From Amycolatopsis mediterranei (GTDB lineage: Bacteria; Actinomycetota; Actinomycetes; Mycobacteriales; Pseudonocardiaceae), in NCBI RefSeq assembly GCF_026017845.1, contig NZ_CP100416.1, forward strand, positions 9,868,711-9,932,710: DNA of 64,000 nt. The letters run 5' to 3'. The translations under genes and the position numbers were made by a program. Of the stretch, positions 7,884 to 16,556 are shown piece after piece. The first letter of the stretch is position 1, and every line of letters starts with the position of its first letter. The notes beneath the pieces are model-generated. The model saw only the letters and a list, made by a program, of their open reading frames with translations, did not search any database and had not been told where the DNA came from.

Positions 7884-8522
7884 TTGCTCACCCGCCTGTC
7901 CCCCCTTTCCGAACTGGCCACCCGCCTGCGCACGGCCAGGTTCCCGCTCGCCGCGGACTGGCGCACGGTCGACGGCTGGTTCCGGCCGTGGGCCGCCCAG
8001 CCCGGCCTGCGGGAAGAGCTGCGCACGCAGCTCCGCGCGCTGTCCGGCGCGCAGGCCACCAAGGTCCTGCGCTCGTCCCGGGAAACGACCACCCACTTCG
8101 CCTGGTGCCTGCTCGATTCGCCGGCCGACCCGTTTTCCTTCTGGCTGCACGAATACAAGGCGCAGCAGGACTGGCGGGAGGGGTACGCGGATTCCGTGCA
8201 CAACCACCGGTACCACTTCTGCACCACGATCCTCCGTGGTGACTACCTGCACGAAAGGTACGAGACGACGATCGACGCGGGCACGGGGTTGATCACGTCT
8301 GCCCGGTTGCGCCGCCGGACGCGGTGCACGGCAGGCGCGTGCGCCACCATGCTGGCCGACGAATTCCACCGGATCCCCGAAGCGGCCACCGGAACGATGA
8401 CTTTCCTCGTCAAATCACGCCCGGTGAGCAGTTTCAGCTTGTCTTTCGACCCGGCCGGCGGAATCGGTCATCGTCACGTTCCGGTGGAGGTCCGATTGGG
8501 GGAATTGGCCGACCGCATCTAG
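7884..8522 (+). CDS. Cupin-like protein of unknown function
   Basis: A 212-aa soluble protein read from TTG 7884, chosen because GGGAG at 7873-7877 lies at normal spacing and no ATG/GTG fits. Around residues 105-127 is a cupin-type metal motif, VHNHRYHFCTTILRGDYLHE, in which the spaced histidines resemble the HxH of small-molecule dioxygenases. A further His occurs in DEFHRIPEA in the second half, followed by a strand (GTMTFLVKS). This arrangement suggests a mononuclear iron site, but no exact subfamily is recognised. It is translationally linked to the membrane protein upstream and followed by the HD-domain gene after 73 nt. Confidence 0.6.
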   Translation: MLTRLSPLSELATRLRTARFPLAADWRTVDGWFRPWAAQPGLREELRTQLRALSGAQATKVLRSSRETTTHFAWCLLDSPADPFSFWLHEYKAQQDWREGYADSVHNHRYHFCTTILRGDYLHERYETTIDAGTGLITSARLRRRTRCTAGACATMLADEFHRIPEAATGTMTFLVKSRPVSSFSLSFDPAGGIGHRHVPVEVRLGELADRI

Positions 8523-8595
8523 CTACACACCGGCGTCAGCGGCGCTTACCATTACTCCACCCGTCTGAACACCACGGCCGGGATGGGAGAGGTGT

Positions 8596-9249
8596 ATGCG
8601 CACGCAGGAAAGCACGATCGACCACGTGATCGTCGACGCCGTCGGTGATCGGGTCCACCGGCTCTGCCGGGAGTACGCCGATCGGCTGCCGTTCCACGGG
8701 TGGCACCACGTGAACTTCGTCCGCACGAAGGCGGCCGGTTTCGCCCGGCACAACGGAGCCGACGCGGCGGTGGTGGAAGTGGCCGCGCTGGTGCACGACG
8801 TCAACTACCTGGTGCTCCGGAACTCGCCCGCCGCGGCGGGCCGGAGCCTGCGGCGGGAAATCCTCGCCGAATGCGGCGTTCCGGCGCGGATCGCGCAGTG
8901 GATCGACGAGATCGTCGACGAAGCGGAAATGGCCACCCGCGGCCGGGACATTTCCCTGGAAGCGCAGGCGCTGAGCGACGCGGACACGTTGTTCAAGGCG
9001 CTGCCGGTGACGCCGGTGGTGCTGGCGCACCGGTACCTGCGCGAGAACGGGCTGAGCCTGCGCGAGCTGGCGCACAAGATCGTCGGCGAGCAGTGCGACG
9101 TCCACGACGAGGGGTACTACTTCTACAACCCGGAGGCGGCGGCCACGTACTCCCACTGGGCGACGGCGAACCTGCGGCTGTGGCAGTGCATCAAGGAGGC
9201 GGTCGACGACCCGACGGTGGCGGAGCTGCTGGACGCGGTCGCCTCCTAG
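8596..9249 (+). CDS. HD-domain phosphohydrolase
   Basis: A 217-aa HD-superfamily protein. Metal ligands are visible as H34/H37/H38 (FHGWHH), the HD doublet H67-D68 (ALVHDVNY) and an Asp pair near 128-130 (LSDADTL). Such enzymes hydrolyse nucleotide phosphates or cyclic nucleotides. The start ATG 8596 has a GGGAGAGG ribosome site. With the preceding membrane and cupin-like proteins it forms a compact plus-strand set bounded by oppositely oriented genes. The stop codon overlaps the 3' end of the convergent aldolase by 4 nt. Its nucleotide substrate is unknown. Confidence 0.8.
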   Translation: MRTQESTIDHVIVDAVGDRVHRLCREYADRLPFHGWHHVNFVRTKAAGFARHNGADAAVVEVAALVHDVNYLVLRNSPAAAGRSLRREILAECGVPARIAQWIDEIVDEAEMATRGRDISLEAQALSDADTLFKALPVTPVVLAHRYLRENGLSLRELAHKIVGEQCDVHDEGYYFYNPEAAATYSHWATANLRLWQCIKEAVDDPTVAELLDAVAS

Positions 9250-9896
9250 CCCTGCCCGTAGCCCCGCAGCCGTTCGACGACGTTGGCGACCTCGGGCGGC
9301 GGCAGCAGGCTGGGCCGGCCGGCGCTCTGCGCGAGCAGCCACACGCGGCAGGCCCATTCGAGCTGCTGGGCGCGGTGGTAGGCGGCCTCGAGGCCGTCGC
9401 CGTAGGTGAGGGTGCCGTGGTTGGCCATCAGGCACCCCCGGCGCCCTTCGAGCGCCTCCAGCACGGCGGCAGCGAGCTCCGGCGTGCCGTAGGTGGCGTA
9501 GCGCGCGACGCGCACGGAGGGACCGATGGTGGCGACGATGTAGTGGATGGGCGGAAGCTCACGCACGAGCGTCGAGACGGCGGTGGCGTGCGGCGAGTGC
9601 GTGTGCACGACGGCGGTGACGGGCTCACCGTCCGGGTCACGAACGTCCCAGTACACGGACAGGTGCATCGGCAGCTCACTGGTCGGCTTGAGCAAGCCAT
9701 CGACCACCTGCCCCCCGAGATCGACGACGGCGATGTCGCCGGGCGTGAGGCTCGAGTAGGCAACCCCGGTGGGCGTGACGGCGACGAGATCACCGGCCCG
9801 CAGGGAGACGTTGCCGGAGGTCCCGACGACCAGGCCATCACCGACCATCCGGCGCGCATAGGCGCACACGGCGGCCCGCTCGGTCTCGAGGATCAT
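9246..9896 (-). CDS. Class II aldolase/adducin family protein
   Basis: A 216-aa zinc-dependent aldolase of the fuculose/rhamnulose-phosphate type. Features are the phosphate-binding GTSGNVSLR at about residues 25-33, the Ser in TPTGVAYSSL, the general-base region PTSELPMH, zinc ligands in VVHTHSPHA (about residues 95-103) and the third His in MANHGTL near 158. It cleaves or decarboxylates a sugar phosphate in the cytosol; the sugar cannot be named. No sugar kinase or isomerase is adjacent. A 452-nt intergenic region precedes it. Confidence 0.85.
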   Translation of the reverse strand: MILETERAAVCAYARRMVGDGLVVGTSGNVSLRAGDLVAVTPTGVAYSSLTPGDIAVVDLGGQVVDGLLKPTSELPMHLSVYWDVRDPDGEPVTAVVHTHSPHATAVSTLVRELPPIHYIVATIGPSVRVARYATYGTPELAAAVLEALEGRRGCLMANHGTLTYGDGLEAAYHRAQQLEWACRVWLLAQSAGRPSLLPPPEVANVVERLRGYGQG

Positions 9897-10348
9897 GCGC
9901 AGGTCCCGTCTCGTGGGTGATCAGCACTGAGCTGAACACTGCCAGCCACCCACGAGCTTCGGCCACCTCCCCGGCCGGGTGATTTATTCGCTTTGCCGGG
10001 TCGGGCCGGGCTCGGACGCGGGGAGTGGTTACCCGCCGGGCCAGGTCGGGCCGGGCTTGCGCTCGGCAGAGGATCACGGGGCCGGCAGGCCACGGCCCGC
10101 GGTCCGGCCGACAGGCCGCGGTCCGCCCGGCCGCAGGCCACGGCCCGCCCGGAATCGGCACGCTGCACATGACCGGCACCCCACCCAGACCTCCCCGCCA
10201 CCCCGATCCGAAGCCAAAACACGGACGGTGGTGCCGGGTCAAGGCACGCTTTCCCGCCTTGACGCGGCACCACCGTCCGTAGTCACAATCCGGCTTCGGG
10301 GTGGTGGGACTCCCAAAAACTGCGAACAACCCAAGCCGAGGTGGATAA
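9897..10348. repeat. 452-nt intergenic region: GC-rich direct repeats plus a long hairpin
   Basis: No convincing gene is present. GGTCGGGCCGGGCT occurs twice (9999-10012 and 10044-10057), and CAGGCCACGGCCCGC twice (10086-10100 and 10134-10148). The right part holds the long hairpin described separately. The region separates the aldolase promoter from the end of the coiled-coil gene, both read on the minus strand. A short plus-strand ORF in it has biased composition and no ribosome site. Confidence 0.55.
10221..10280 (-). terminator. 25-bp hairpin downstream of the DivIVA-like gene
   Basis: Arms 10221-10245 and 10256-10280 are complementary except for one central mismatch, with a 10-nt loop. 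An outer pair (CCGAAGCC 10208-10215 and GGCTTCGG 10292-10299) extends the structure. It lies 69 nt beyond the stop of the minus-strand DivIVA-like gene, and there is no clear T-run on either side. It most likely stops or stabilises that transcript. Confidence 0.6.
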
Positions 10349-11260
10349 CTAGGCCTTCGCCGGAGCAGCGGGAGCGGGGGCCTTCGCCACCGGAGCAGGC
10401 GCAGGCTTCCGGTCCCCGTTCCCCGCCGGAACGGCCTTCTCCGCCGGCGCATCCTCCGCCGGTGCCAGCAGCCGCATGGCTTCCTTCACCGCCACATCCG
10501 TCGCCGCGATCCGCTCGGCCACCTTCGCCCGCAGGTCCAGCGCCAGCTTCCGGTTCTGATCCGCCGAAGCCTGCGCCGCCTGAGCCGAAGCCAGCGCCGC
10601 CTCCGTCTCCTGCTTCTTCCGCGCGAACTCCTCCTCGAAGGCCTTCTTCCGCGCGGCCAGCTCCTCGGCCGCCTTCCGGTCCGCCTCGTCGCGCAGCGCA
10701 GCCGCAGCCGCCTCGGCCGCCGCGTCCGCTTCCTTGCGGGCTCGCTCGGCCGCCGCTGCCTGCTCGACCCTCTTCGCGCCCGCCGCCGCGTTCAGCTTCT
10801 CGATCTCGCTCTTCGCCTGCGACAGCAGCCGGGCGCGCTCCTCCTCCGCGTCCTTCGCCAGCTTGTCGGCCGTGCGGCGGGTCTCGTGCGCGTACTTGTC
10901 CGCCTGGTCGCGGGTCGAGGCCGCGTCCGCCTCCGCGGCCGAACGCAGGTCCGCGATCTCCTCCTCGGCGAGCTGCATCATCATCCGGACGCGCTCGGCC
11001 ATCGCGCCCGCGCCGGACGGGCTCGAGCTCATCCTGGCCAGGGCGGCCTTCGTCTCGGCCAGCTCCTTCTGCGCGTAGGAGAGCGCTTTGGTGAGGTCCG
11101 ACGACGTCGCGACGGCGTCGTCGCGGTTGCGGGACGTCTCGCGCAGCTCCTTGTTCAGCTCGGCGAGACGCTCGTCGACCTGACGCTGGTTGTAGCCGCG
11201 GACACCGACGGCGAACTGGGCAGTCTTCGGAGCGGACTGGGGCTTCTCAGGCGCGACCAT
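10349..11260 (-). CDS. DivIVA-like coiled-coil protein
   Basis: A 303-aa, highly charged protein. The N-terminal FAVGVRGYNQRQVDERL (about residues 16-32) resembles the membrane-binding head of DivIVA/Wag31 family proteins. Residues 33-260 are almost continuous coiled coil, rich in Ala, Glu and Lys, and the last 40 residues are an Ala/Pro-rich tail. In actinobacteria such proteins (DivIVA, Scy, FilP relatives) organise polar growth or a cytoskeletal scaffold. This is shorter than Scy and lacks the PSLTP-type tail of Wag31, so it is called DivIVA-like only. A TAAGGT box 6 nt before the ATG suggests a leaderless message. Confidence 0.75.
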   Translation of the reverse strand: MVAPEKPQSAPKTAQFAVGVRGYNQRQVDERLAELNKELRETSRNRDDAVATSSDLTKALSYAQKELAETKAALARMSSSPSGAGAMAERVRMMMQLAEEEIADLRSAAEADAASTRDQADKYAHETRRTADKLAKDAEEERARLLSQAKSEIEKLNAAAGAKRVEQAAAAERARKEADAAAEAAAAALRDEADRKAAEELAARKKAFEEEFARKKQETEAALASAQAAQASADQNRKLALDLRAKVAERIAATDVAVKEAMRLLAPAEDAPAEKAVPAGNGDRKPAPAPVAKAPAPAAPAKA

Positions 11261-11266
11261 CGGGCC

Positions 11267-11272
11267 ACCTTA
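11267..11272 (-). promoter_or_regulatory. -10 element (TAAGGT) before a possible leaderless start
   Basis: Read on the minus strand, TAAGGT is separated by 6 nt from the ATG at 11260. Part of it (AAGGTGG) could instead serve as a ribosome site. Confidence 0.35.
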
Positions 11273-11381
11273 ATGAGCAAGGGTCCTTCGATGCGTACCG
11301 CCAAACGGATGCATCACGAATATTGGAACCCCCGGTAACGCATGGCATCCTGAACCGTCGGCCGGACGTGAGGAGTTCACT

Positions 11382-12608
11382 GTGGACATACCGGCCGTCC
11401 TCGCGGACATCGGCGCGCATTGGCCCGTGTACGCCACCATGCCGCTCATCGCCGCCCTGATCGGCTACCTCACCAAGCGCGTCGCCATCGAAATGATGTT
11501 CCGGCCCCTGGAGTTCGCCGGCGTCAAACCCTTCGGCTGGCAGGGCGTCATCCCGGCGAACGCACGGCGGATGGCCACCACGGCCGTCGACCTGCTGACC
11601 CGCAACCTCGTCGACCCGCAGGAGATCTTCGCCCGGCTCGACCCGGAAGAAATGGTCAAAGAGCTCGAACCGCCCCTGCTGAAGGCCGTCGAGGACGTCA
11701 CGCGGGAGGTCATGGAGACCTACCAGCCGCGGCTCTGGGAGCTGCTGCCGGCGCGGGCGCAGCAGCTGCTCGTCGACCAGGTCCGCGCGCAGGCGCCGAT
11801 CGTCGTCAAGCGGCTGCTGCGGGAGGTCTCGGTCAACATCGACGACGTCCTCGACGTCGACGACATGCTGATCAACGCCATGGTCCGCGACAAATCGCTG
11901 ACCTGCCGGCTGATCCGCGAGGTCGCCGCGCCCGAGTTCCGGTTCATCGCGCGCTCGGGGATCTGGTTCGGGTTCGTGATCGGGCTCGTCCAGTTCGCCG
12001 CCTGGGCGCTGACGAAAGAGCCGCTGATCATGCCGGTCTTCGGTTTCGTCACGGGCTTCGTCACGGACTGGCTCGCCCTCAAGATGATCTTCTACCCGCG
12101 CGAACCCCGCGGTTTCGGCGTCTTCCGCTGGCAGGGCATGTTCCAGAAGCGCCGCCAGGAGGTCGCCGCCGACTACGGCGCGCTGATCGCCGACGAGGTG
12201 CTCACCGTGCGGAACGTGCTGGAGGCCGTGCTCACCGGGCCGCGCGCCGACAAGCTGTTCGCCATGGTCACCCGTGAGGTCCAGCGCACGATCGACGCGC
12301 AGGCGAGCATCGCCAAGCCGCTGGTCGCGCTGACCATCGGTGGCCGGCAGTACCAGGAGATGAAGCGTGCGGCCGCCGCCAAAGCGATCGAGTTCCTCCC
12401 CGAAACGGTGAAACACGTCGAGAGCTACGCCACCGGCGCCCTCGACGTCCGGAACACGATCGTCACGAAAATGCGACAGCTGACCCCGCTCGAATTCGAG
12501 GGCATCCTGCGGCCGGCCTTCAAGCAGGACGAGTGGAAGCTCATCGCCGTCGGCGCGATCATCGGCGGCCTGGTGGGTGAACTGCAGGTACTCCTCCTGC
12601 TCGGGTAG
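11382..12608 (+). CDS. DUF445 family membrane protein (copy 1)
   Basis: A 408-aa protein of the DUF445 (YheB/YtaF-like) family. The N-terminal hydrophobic segment MPLIAALIGYLTKRVAIEMM carries the family signature, a central hydrophobic pair lies at about residues 195-230 (GIWFGFVIGLVQFAAW and VFGFVTGFVTDWLALKM), and a last helix ends the protein (VGAIIGGLVGELQVLLLLG). The segments between are long amphipathic helices. Function is unknown. GTG 11382 follows a GAGGAG-like site (AGGAG at 11372). A clear paralogue follows after 69 nt. Confidence 0.85.
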   Translation: MDIPAVLADIGAHWPVYATMPLIAALIGYLTKRVAIEMMFRPLEFAGVKPFGWQGVIPANARRMATTAVDLLTRNLVDPQEIFARLDPEEMVKELEPPLLKAVEDVTREVMETYQPRLWELLPARAQQLLVDQVRAQAPIVVKRLLREVSVNIDDVLDVDDMLINAMVRDKSLTCRLIREVAAPEFRFIARSGIWFGFVIGLVQFAAWALTKEPLIMPVFGFVTGFVTDWLALKMIFYPREPRGFGVFRWQGMFQKRRQEVAADYGALIADEVLTVRNVLEAVLTGPRADKLFAMVTREVQRTIDAQASIAKPLVALTIGGRQYQEMKRAAAAKAIEFLPETVKHVESYATGALDVRNTIVTKMRQLTPLEFEGILRPAFKQDEWKLIAVGAIIGGLVGELQVLLLLG

Positions 12609-12677
12609 GCGGCGCCGGCACCCGGCGGCCCGGGGAGCCGGTACGGTTTCGATCTCGGAACCGCGAGGGAGGCCGGA

Positions 12678-13886
12678 ATGGACGCTGTCCTGCACGACCT
12701 CGCCCTGCACTGGCCGCTGTACGCGGCGATGCCGTTCATCGCCGCGCTGATCGGGTACGTGACCAAGCGCGTCGCCATCGAGATGATGTTCCGGCCGCTG
12801 GAGTTCGTGGGGATCCCGCCGCTGCTCGGCTGGCAGGGCGTCGTCCCGAAGCACGGCGGGCGGATGGCCGCGGTCGCGACCGAGCTGCTGACGGCGAACC
12901 TGCTGGACCTCAAGGAGGTCCTGGGCCGGATCGACCCGGTGATCATCACCAGCGAGCTGGAACAGCCGCTGCTGCGGGCGGTCGACCACACCGCGCGCGA
13001 GGTGCTGGCCGAGCACCACCCGCGGCTGTGGGAGGTCCTGCCGACGCTGGCGCAGGAGCTGCTGATCAAGCAGGTCCAGGCGTCGGCGCCGCGGCTGGTG
13101 CGGGAGTTCCTCGACGACGTCCGCGAGAACCTCGACGAGGTGCTCGACGTCCAGCACATGACGGTCCAGCGGCTGACCCGCGACAAGAAGCTGCTGGTGC
13201 GGCTGATCCGCGAGACGTCCCGCCCGGAGATGGCGTTCATCGCGCGGACGGGCATCTACTTCGGGTTCGGGCTGGGTCTCGTGCAGACGATCGTGTGGGC
13301 GTTCACCCGCGAGCCGTGGGTGCTGCCGGTGTTCGGCGGGGTCATCGGGCTGTGCACCGACTGGCTGGCGATCAAGCTGATCTTCGTTCCCCGCGAGCCG
13401 GTGCGCGTGGGCCGGGTGATCTTCCAGGGCAAGTTCCAGCGCCGGCGCGCCGAGGTGGCGCGCCAGTACGGCGAGCTGATCGCGAACGAGGTCCTGACGG
13501 TCCAGAACCTGCTGGACGCGATCCTGCGCGGCCCCCGCGCCGACCGGCTGGCGGCCCGGGTGGAGCGCCTGGTGTCGGAAACGGTCGACGCGCAGATGCC
13601 CCTGGCCTGGGCGGTGGGCGGCACGCGGCTGCGCGAGATGAAGCACGCGGCCGCCCGGAAGGCGCTGGAGCAGCTGCCGGACACCGCCCGGTACGCGGAG
13701 GGGTACCTCACCGAGGCGATGGACGTCGCGAAGGTGATCGAGCAGCGGATGCTGGCGTTGACGCCGCTGGAGTTCGAGGGCCTGCTGCGGCCGGCGTTCC
13801 GGCAGGACGAGTGGAAGCTCATCGCCGTCGGCGGGGTGATCGGGTTCGTCGTGGGTGAGCTGCAGGTCCTGCTGATGCTGGGTTAG
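12678..13886 (+). CDS. DUF445 family membrane protein (copy 2)
   Basis: A 402-aa paralogue of the preceding gene, sharing the same start (LHWPLYAAMPFIAALIGY), the TKRVAIEMMFRPLEF block, the PLEFEGLLRPAFRQDEWKL block and the C-terminal helix. The two copies match along their whole length, so this is a tandem duplication rather than a split gene. They could form a hetero-oligomeric membrane complex, but no function is known. ATG 12678 has a GAGGGAGG site. The stop overlaps the convergent znuB-like gene by 4 nt. Confidence 0.85.
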   Translation: MDAVLHDLALHWPLYAAMPFIAALIGYVTKRVAIEMMFRPLEFVGIPPLLGWQGVVPKHGGRMAAVATELLTANLLDLKEVLGRIDPVIITSELEQPLLRAVDHTAREVLAEHHPRLWEVLPTLAQELLIKQVQASAPRLVREFLDDVRENLDEVLDVQHMTVQRLTRDKKLLVRLIRETSRPEMAFIARTGIYFGFGLGLVQTIVWAFTREPWVLPVFGGVIGLCTDWLAIKLIFVPREPVRVGRVIFQGKFQRRRAEVARQYGELIANEVLTVQNLLDAILRGPRADRLAARVERLVSETVDAQMPLAWAVGGTRLREMKHAAARKALEQLPDTARYAEGYLTEAMDVAKVIEQRMLALTPLEFEGLLRPAFRQDEWKLIAVGGVIGFVVGELQVLLMLG

Positions 13887-14758
13887 GCCGCCGCGACGAG
13901 GGCCGGTTCCACCGCGCCCACCCGGGTCCGGCGGTCGCGCTGCCAGGCGAGCACCCGGCACACGACGTAGATCAAGAACGAAATCGCCGTCACGAACGCG
14001 CTCACCGGCAGCCCCGGGGCCAGCGACAGCACGATCCCGCCGATCGCCGAGACCTCGGCGAAGACCACCGACAGCACCGTCGCCTTCCACGGCGAGGCCG
14101 TCACGCGGGCCGCGGCCGCGGCGGGCGTCACCATCAGGGCCACCACCAGCAGCGAGCCGACCACCTTCACGCTCAGCGCCGTCGAGACGCCCACCAGCAG
14201 CGCGAACACCACCGTCAGCGTCTTCACCGGGACCCCGCGCGCCACCGCCACGTTCCGGTCCACCGAAGCGAACAGCAGCGGCCGGTACACCAGGGCCAGC
14301 ACCGCCAGCACGACCACCGACGAGACCACGAACAACGTCAGGTTCGTCGAATCGATCGTGATGATCTGGCCGGTCAGGATCCCGAACTTGTTCCCGGACC
14401 GTCCTTTGTAGAACGACAGGAACAGCACGCCCATGCCGAGGCCGAACGACAGGATCACGCCGATCACCGAGTCGCGGTCGGCGTCACGGGCACCGAGGAT
14501 GCCCAGCAGCAGGGCCGCCACCACCGCGCCGATCAGCGCGCCGTACTCGACACCGATCCCGAGCAGCAGGGCCGCCGCGCCGCCGGTGAACGCCAGCTCG
14601 GACGTGCCGTGCACCGCGAACGACATCCGCCGCATCACGATCAGCGGGCCCAGCACGCCCGCCACCAGGCCGAGGATCGCCGCCGCCAGCAACGCCGTCT
14701 GGACGCCCTCGAGCTCGGTGATCAGCTCCCAGGTCTTGCCGAAGTCGAACAGATCCAA
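13883..14758 (-). CDS. znuB: Metal (zinc-type) ABC transporter permease
   Basis: A 291-aa polytopic ABC-3 permease with eight or nine hydrophobic segments. It has the family's VAGVLGPLIVMRRMSF block near residue 33 and LVVALMVTPAAAAARVT block in the second half, which carry coupling and metal-path residues. It forms the membrane channel of the importer whose ATPase and binding protein are encoded just upstream on the same strand (gap 3 nt to znuC). Zinc specificity is inferred from the Zur-like box before the operon; manganese importers of the same family cannot be excluded from the sequence alone. Confidence 0.8.
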   Translation of the reverse strand: MDLFDFGKTWELITELEGVQTALLAAAILGLVAGVLGPLIVMRRMSFAVHGTSELAFTGGAAALLLGIGVEYGALIGAVVAALLLGILGARDADRDSVIGVILSFGLGMGVLFLSFYKGRSGNKFGILTGQIITIDSTNLTLFVVSSVVVLAVLALVYRPLLFASVDRNVAVARGVPVKTLTVVFALLVGVSTALSVKVVGSLLVVALMVTPAAAAARVTASPWKATVLSVVFAEVSAIGGIVLSLAPGLPVSAFVTAISFLIYVVCRVLAWQRDRRTRVGAVEPALVAAA

Positions 14759-14761
14759 GAC

Positions 14762-15607
14762 TCAGCCCACTTGTTCTTCGACGTCGTGTTCGTGGTGGTG
14801 CGGCTCCGCCTCGCACAACGCGCTCTGCGCGCCGGCGATGTGGATCTGGCCGCCGACCTTGAGCACCTCGACGCGGGTGCCGTACAGCTGCGAGAGCGTC
14901 TCGGTCGTCATGACCTCGTCCGGCTTGCCGATCCGGAACTTGCCGTTGACCAGGTACAGGACGCGGTCGACGAACGGGAGCACCGGGTTGATCTCGTGCG
15001 TCACGAACAGCACCGCCGTCCCCGCCGACCGGCGCCGGGAATCGATCAGCTCGCTGATCGCGCGCTGGTGCGCCAGGTCGAGTGACAGCAGCGGCTCGTC
15101 GCACAGCAGCACCTCGGGGTCGCCGACCAGGGCCTGCGCCACCCGCAGCCGCTGCTGCTCGCCGCCGGACAACCGGCCGACCGGCTGCTTCGCGTACCTC
15201 GTCGCGCCCACCGCGTCGACCGCTTCGGAAACCTGCCGGCGCCGGGCCGCCATGCCGAACAGGCCCGGACCCCAGCGGTGGCCGTCGAGGCCCAGCCCGA
15301 CCAGGTCGACCCCGCGCAGCGTCAGCGATTCGTCGATCGCGCGCTGCTGCGGGATGTAGCCGATCTTGCGGTTCGCGCCGCCCGGGCGGCCACCCGCGAT
15401 CTCGACCGTGCCCGCCGAGAGCTCCTGCATGCCGAGCAGCGCCTTGAGGAAACTGCTCTTGCCGGACCCGTTCGGGCCGAGCACGGCGAGGAACTCACCC
15501 GGCTCGACGACGAGGTCCAGCCCGGACCAGAGGGTGCGGGGACCGAACGCGAGGCCCGCCCCGCGGACCCGGACCGCGGGACGTACGTCATCGGAGACGG
15601 GAGACAT
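14762..15607 (-). CDS. znuC: Metal (zinc-type) ABC transporter ATP-binding protein
   Basis: A 281-aa ABC ATPase. Walker A is GPNGSGKSS (about residues 44-52), the Q-loop is IGYIPQQ, the signature is LSGGEQQRL and Walker B is VLLCDEPLLSLD, followed by the switch His in FVTHEINP. The C-terminus ends in a His-rich tail (EPHHHEHDVEE), typical of zinc-linked proteins and a possible metal sensor or store. ATG 15607 lies 2 nt after the znuA stop, showing coupling within the operon. Confidence 0.85.
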   Translation of the reverse strand: MSPVSDDVRPAVRVRGAGLAFGPRTLWSGLDLVVEPGEFLAVLGPNGSGKSSFLKALLGMQELSAGTVEIAGGRPGGANRKIGYIPQQRAIDESLTLRGVDLVGLGLDGHRWGPGLFGMAARRRQVSEAVDAVGATRYAKQPVGRLSGGEQQRLRVAQALVGDPEVLLCDEPLLSLDLAHQRAISELIDSRRRSAGTAVLFVTHEINPVLPFVDRVLYLVNGKFRIGKPDEVMTTETLSQLYGTRVEVLKVGGQIHIAGAQSALCEAEPHHHEHDVEEQVG

Positions 15608-15609
15608 GA

Positions 15610-16524
15610 CTACTTCAACGCTCCTGCCAGCGCGTCTACTTCCCCGGTCATCCAGCCAATGTAGTCGGTCACACCCTGCGGCAGCGTCTCGGTCACGTCG
15701 ACGACGCCGATCCCGGCGGCCTTCGCCTGCCCGACGACGTCCTGGGTCAGCGGGGTCACCGTCTGCGCGTTGTTGATCAGCGCCTTGACCTGCTTGGTGG
15801 CGATGAGCTGCTTGTAGGCGCTGACGGCGTCGGCCGGGACGTCGGTGTCGTTCTCCACCGCGTCCGAGAACGCCTTGGGCGTCGCGTCGGTGATCTTCGC
15901 GCTCGCCAGCAGGTAGTGCGCGACCGGCTCGGTGACGACGACCTTCGTGCCGGGGTGGGTGGTCCCGAGCTCTTCGAGCCGCTTCTCGAGCGCGTCGACC
16001 TTCACCTTGAACGCGGTCGCGTTGTCGGCGAACCGCTGCTTCGCCGCCGGCTTGAGCTCGCCCAGCTGCGCGGCGAGCTGGTCGGCGACCTTGCCGACGC
16101 CCGGCAGGTCGTACCAGACGTGCTCGTTCTCGTCGCCGGGCGCGGCGATGTCGTAGGCGACGAGCTTCTTCGCGCTCCCCGCCTGCTCGGTGAGCTTGCC
16201 GAAGAACTCGTCGTAGCCGCCGCCGTTGGACAGCAGCAGCTGCGCGCCCTTCGCCGCGAGGGCGTCGTCCGCCGTCGTCTCGTACGAGTGCGGATCGGCC
16301 GACGGGTCGTGGATGATCGACTTGACCTCGACGTTTTCGCCGCCGACGGCGCCGGCCACGCTGCCCCAGACGTCGGTCGACGCGACGACCTTGACCTTGC
16401 CGTCGCCGCCCGCCTGCGCGCCGCCGCCGTCGGAGGACGTCCCGCCGCCGGAGCAAGCGGCCAAGGCGAACACGGACAGGGCCGAAGCGGCGGCGAGGAC
16501 GCTCCTGGTGCGGCGGGAACTCAT
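15610..16524 (-). CDS. znuA: Zinc-type ABC transporter substrate-binding lipoprotein
   Basis: A 304-aa cluster A-I metal-binding lipoprotein. The signal peptide begins MSSRRTRSVLAAA and ends in the lipobox LAAC (about residue 25). Metal ligands expected of the family are visible: His in DPSADPHSYETT, His in NEHVWYDLPG, His in VVTEPVAHYLL, and an acidic residue near the C-terminus. There is no long His-rich loop, unlike E. coli ZnuA. The ATG at 16524 follows a CAGGAG site. It heads the znuA-C-B operon, preceded by a Zur-like operator at 16557-16571. Confidence 0.85.
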   Translation of the reverse strand: MSSRRTRSVLAAASALSVFALAACSGGGTSSDGGGAQAGGDGKVKVVASTDVWGSVAGAVGGENVEVKSIIHDPSADPHSYETTADDALAAKGAQLLLSNGGGYDEFFGKLTEQAGSAKKLVAYDIAAPGDENEHVWYDLPGVGKVADQLAAQLGELKPAAKQRFADNATAFKVKVDALEKRLEELGTTHPGTKVVVTEPVAHYLLASAKITDATPKAFSDAVENDTDVPADAVSAYKQLIATKQVKALINNAQTVTPLTQDVVGQAKAAGIGVVDVTETLPQGVTDYIGWMTGEVDALAGALK

Positions 16525-16556
16525 CGAGGGACTCCTGAGAGGGACGCAGACGCTAA

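Noticed and set aside
10025..10282. Small protein-coding gene in the 9.9-10.3 kb gap
   Set aside because: The frame is made of repeat-derived Arg/Gly/Pro words and runs into the hairpin; there is no ribosome site.
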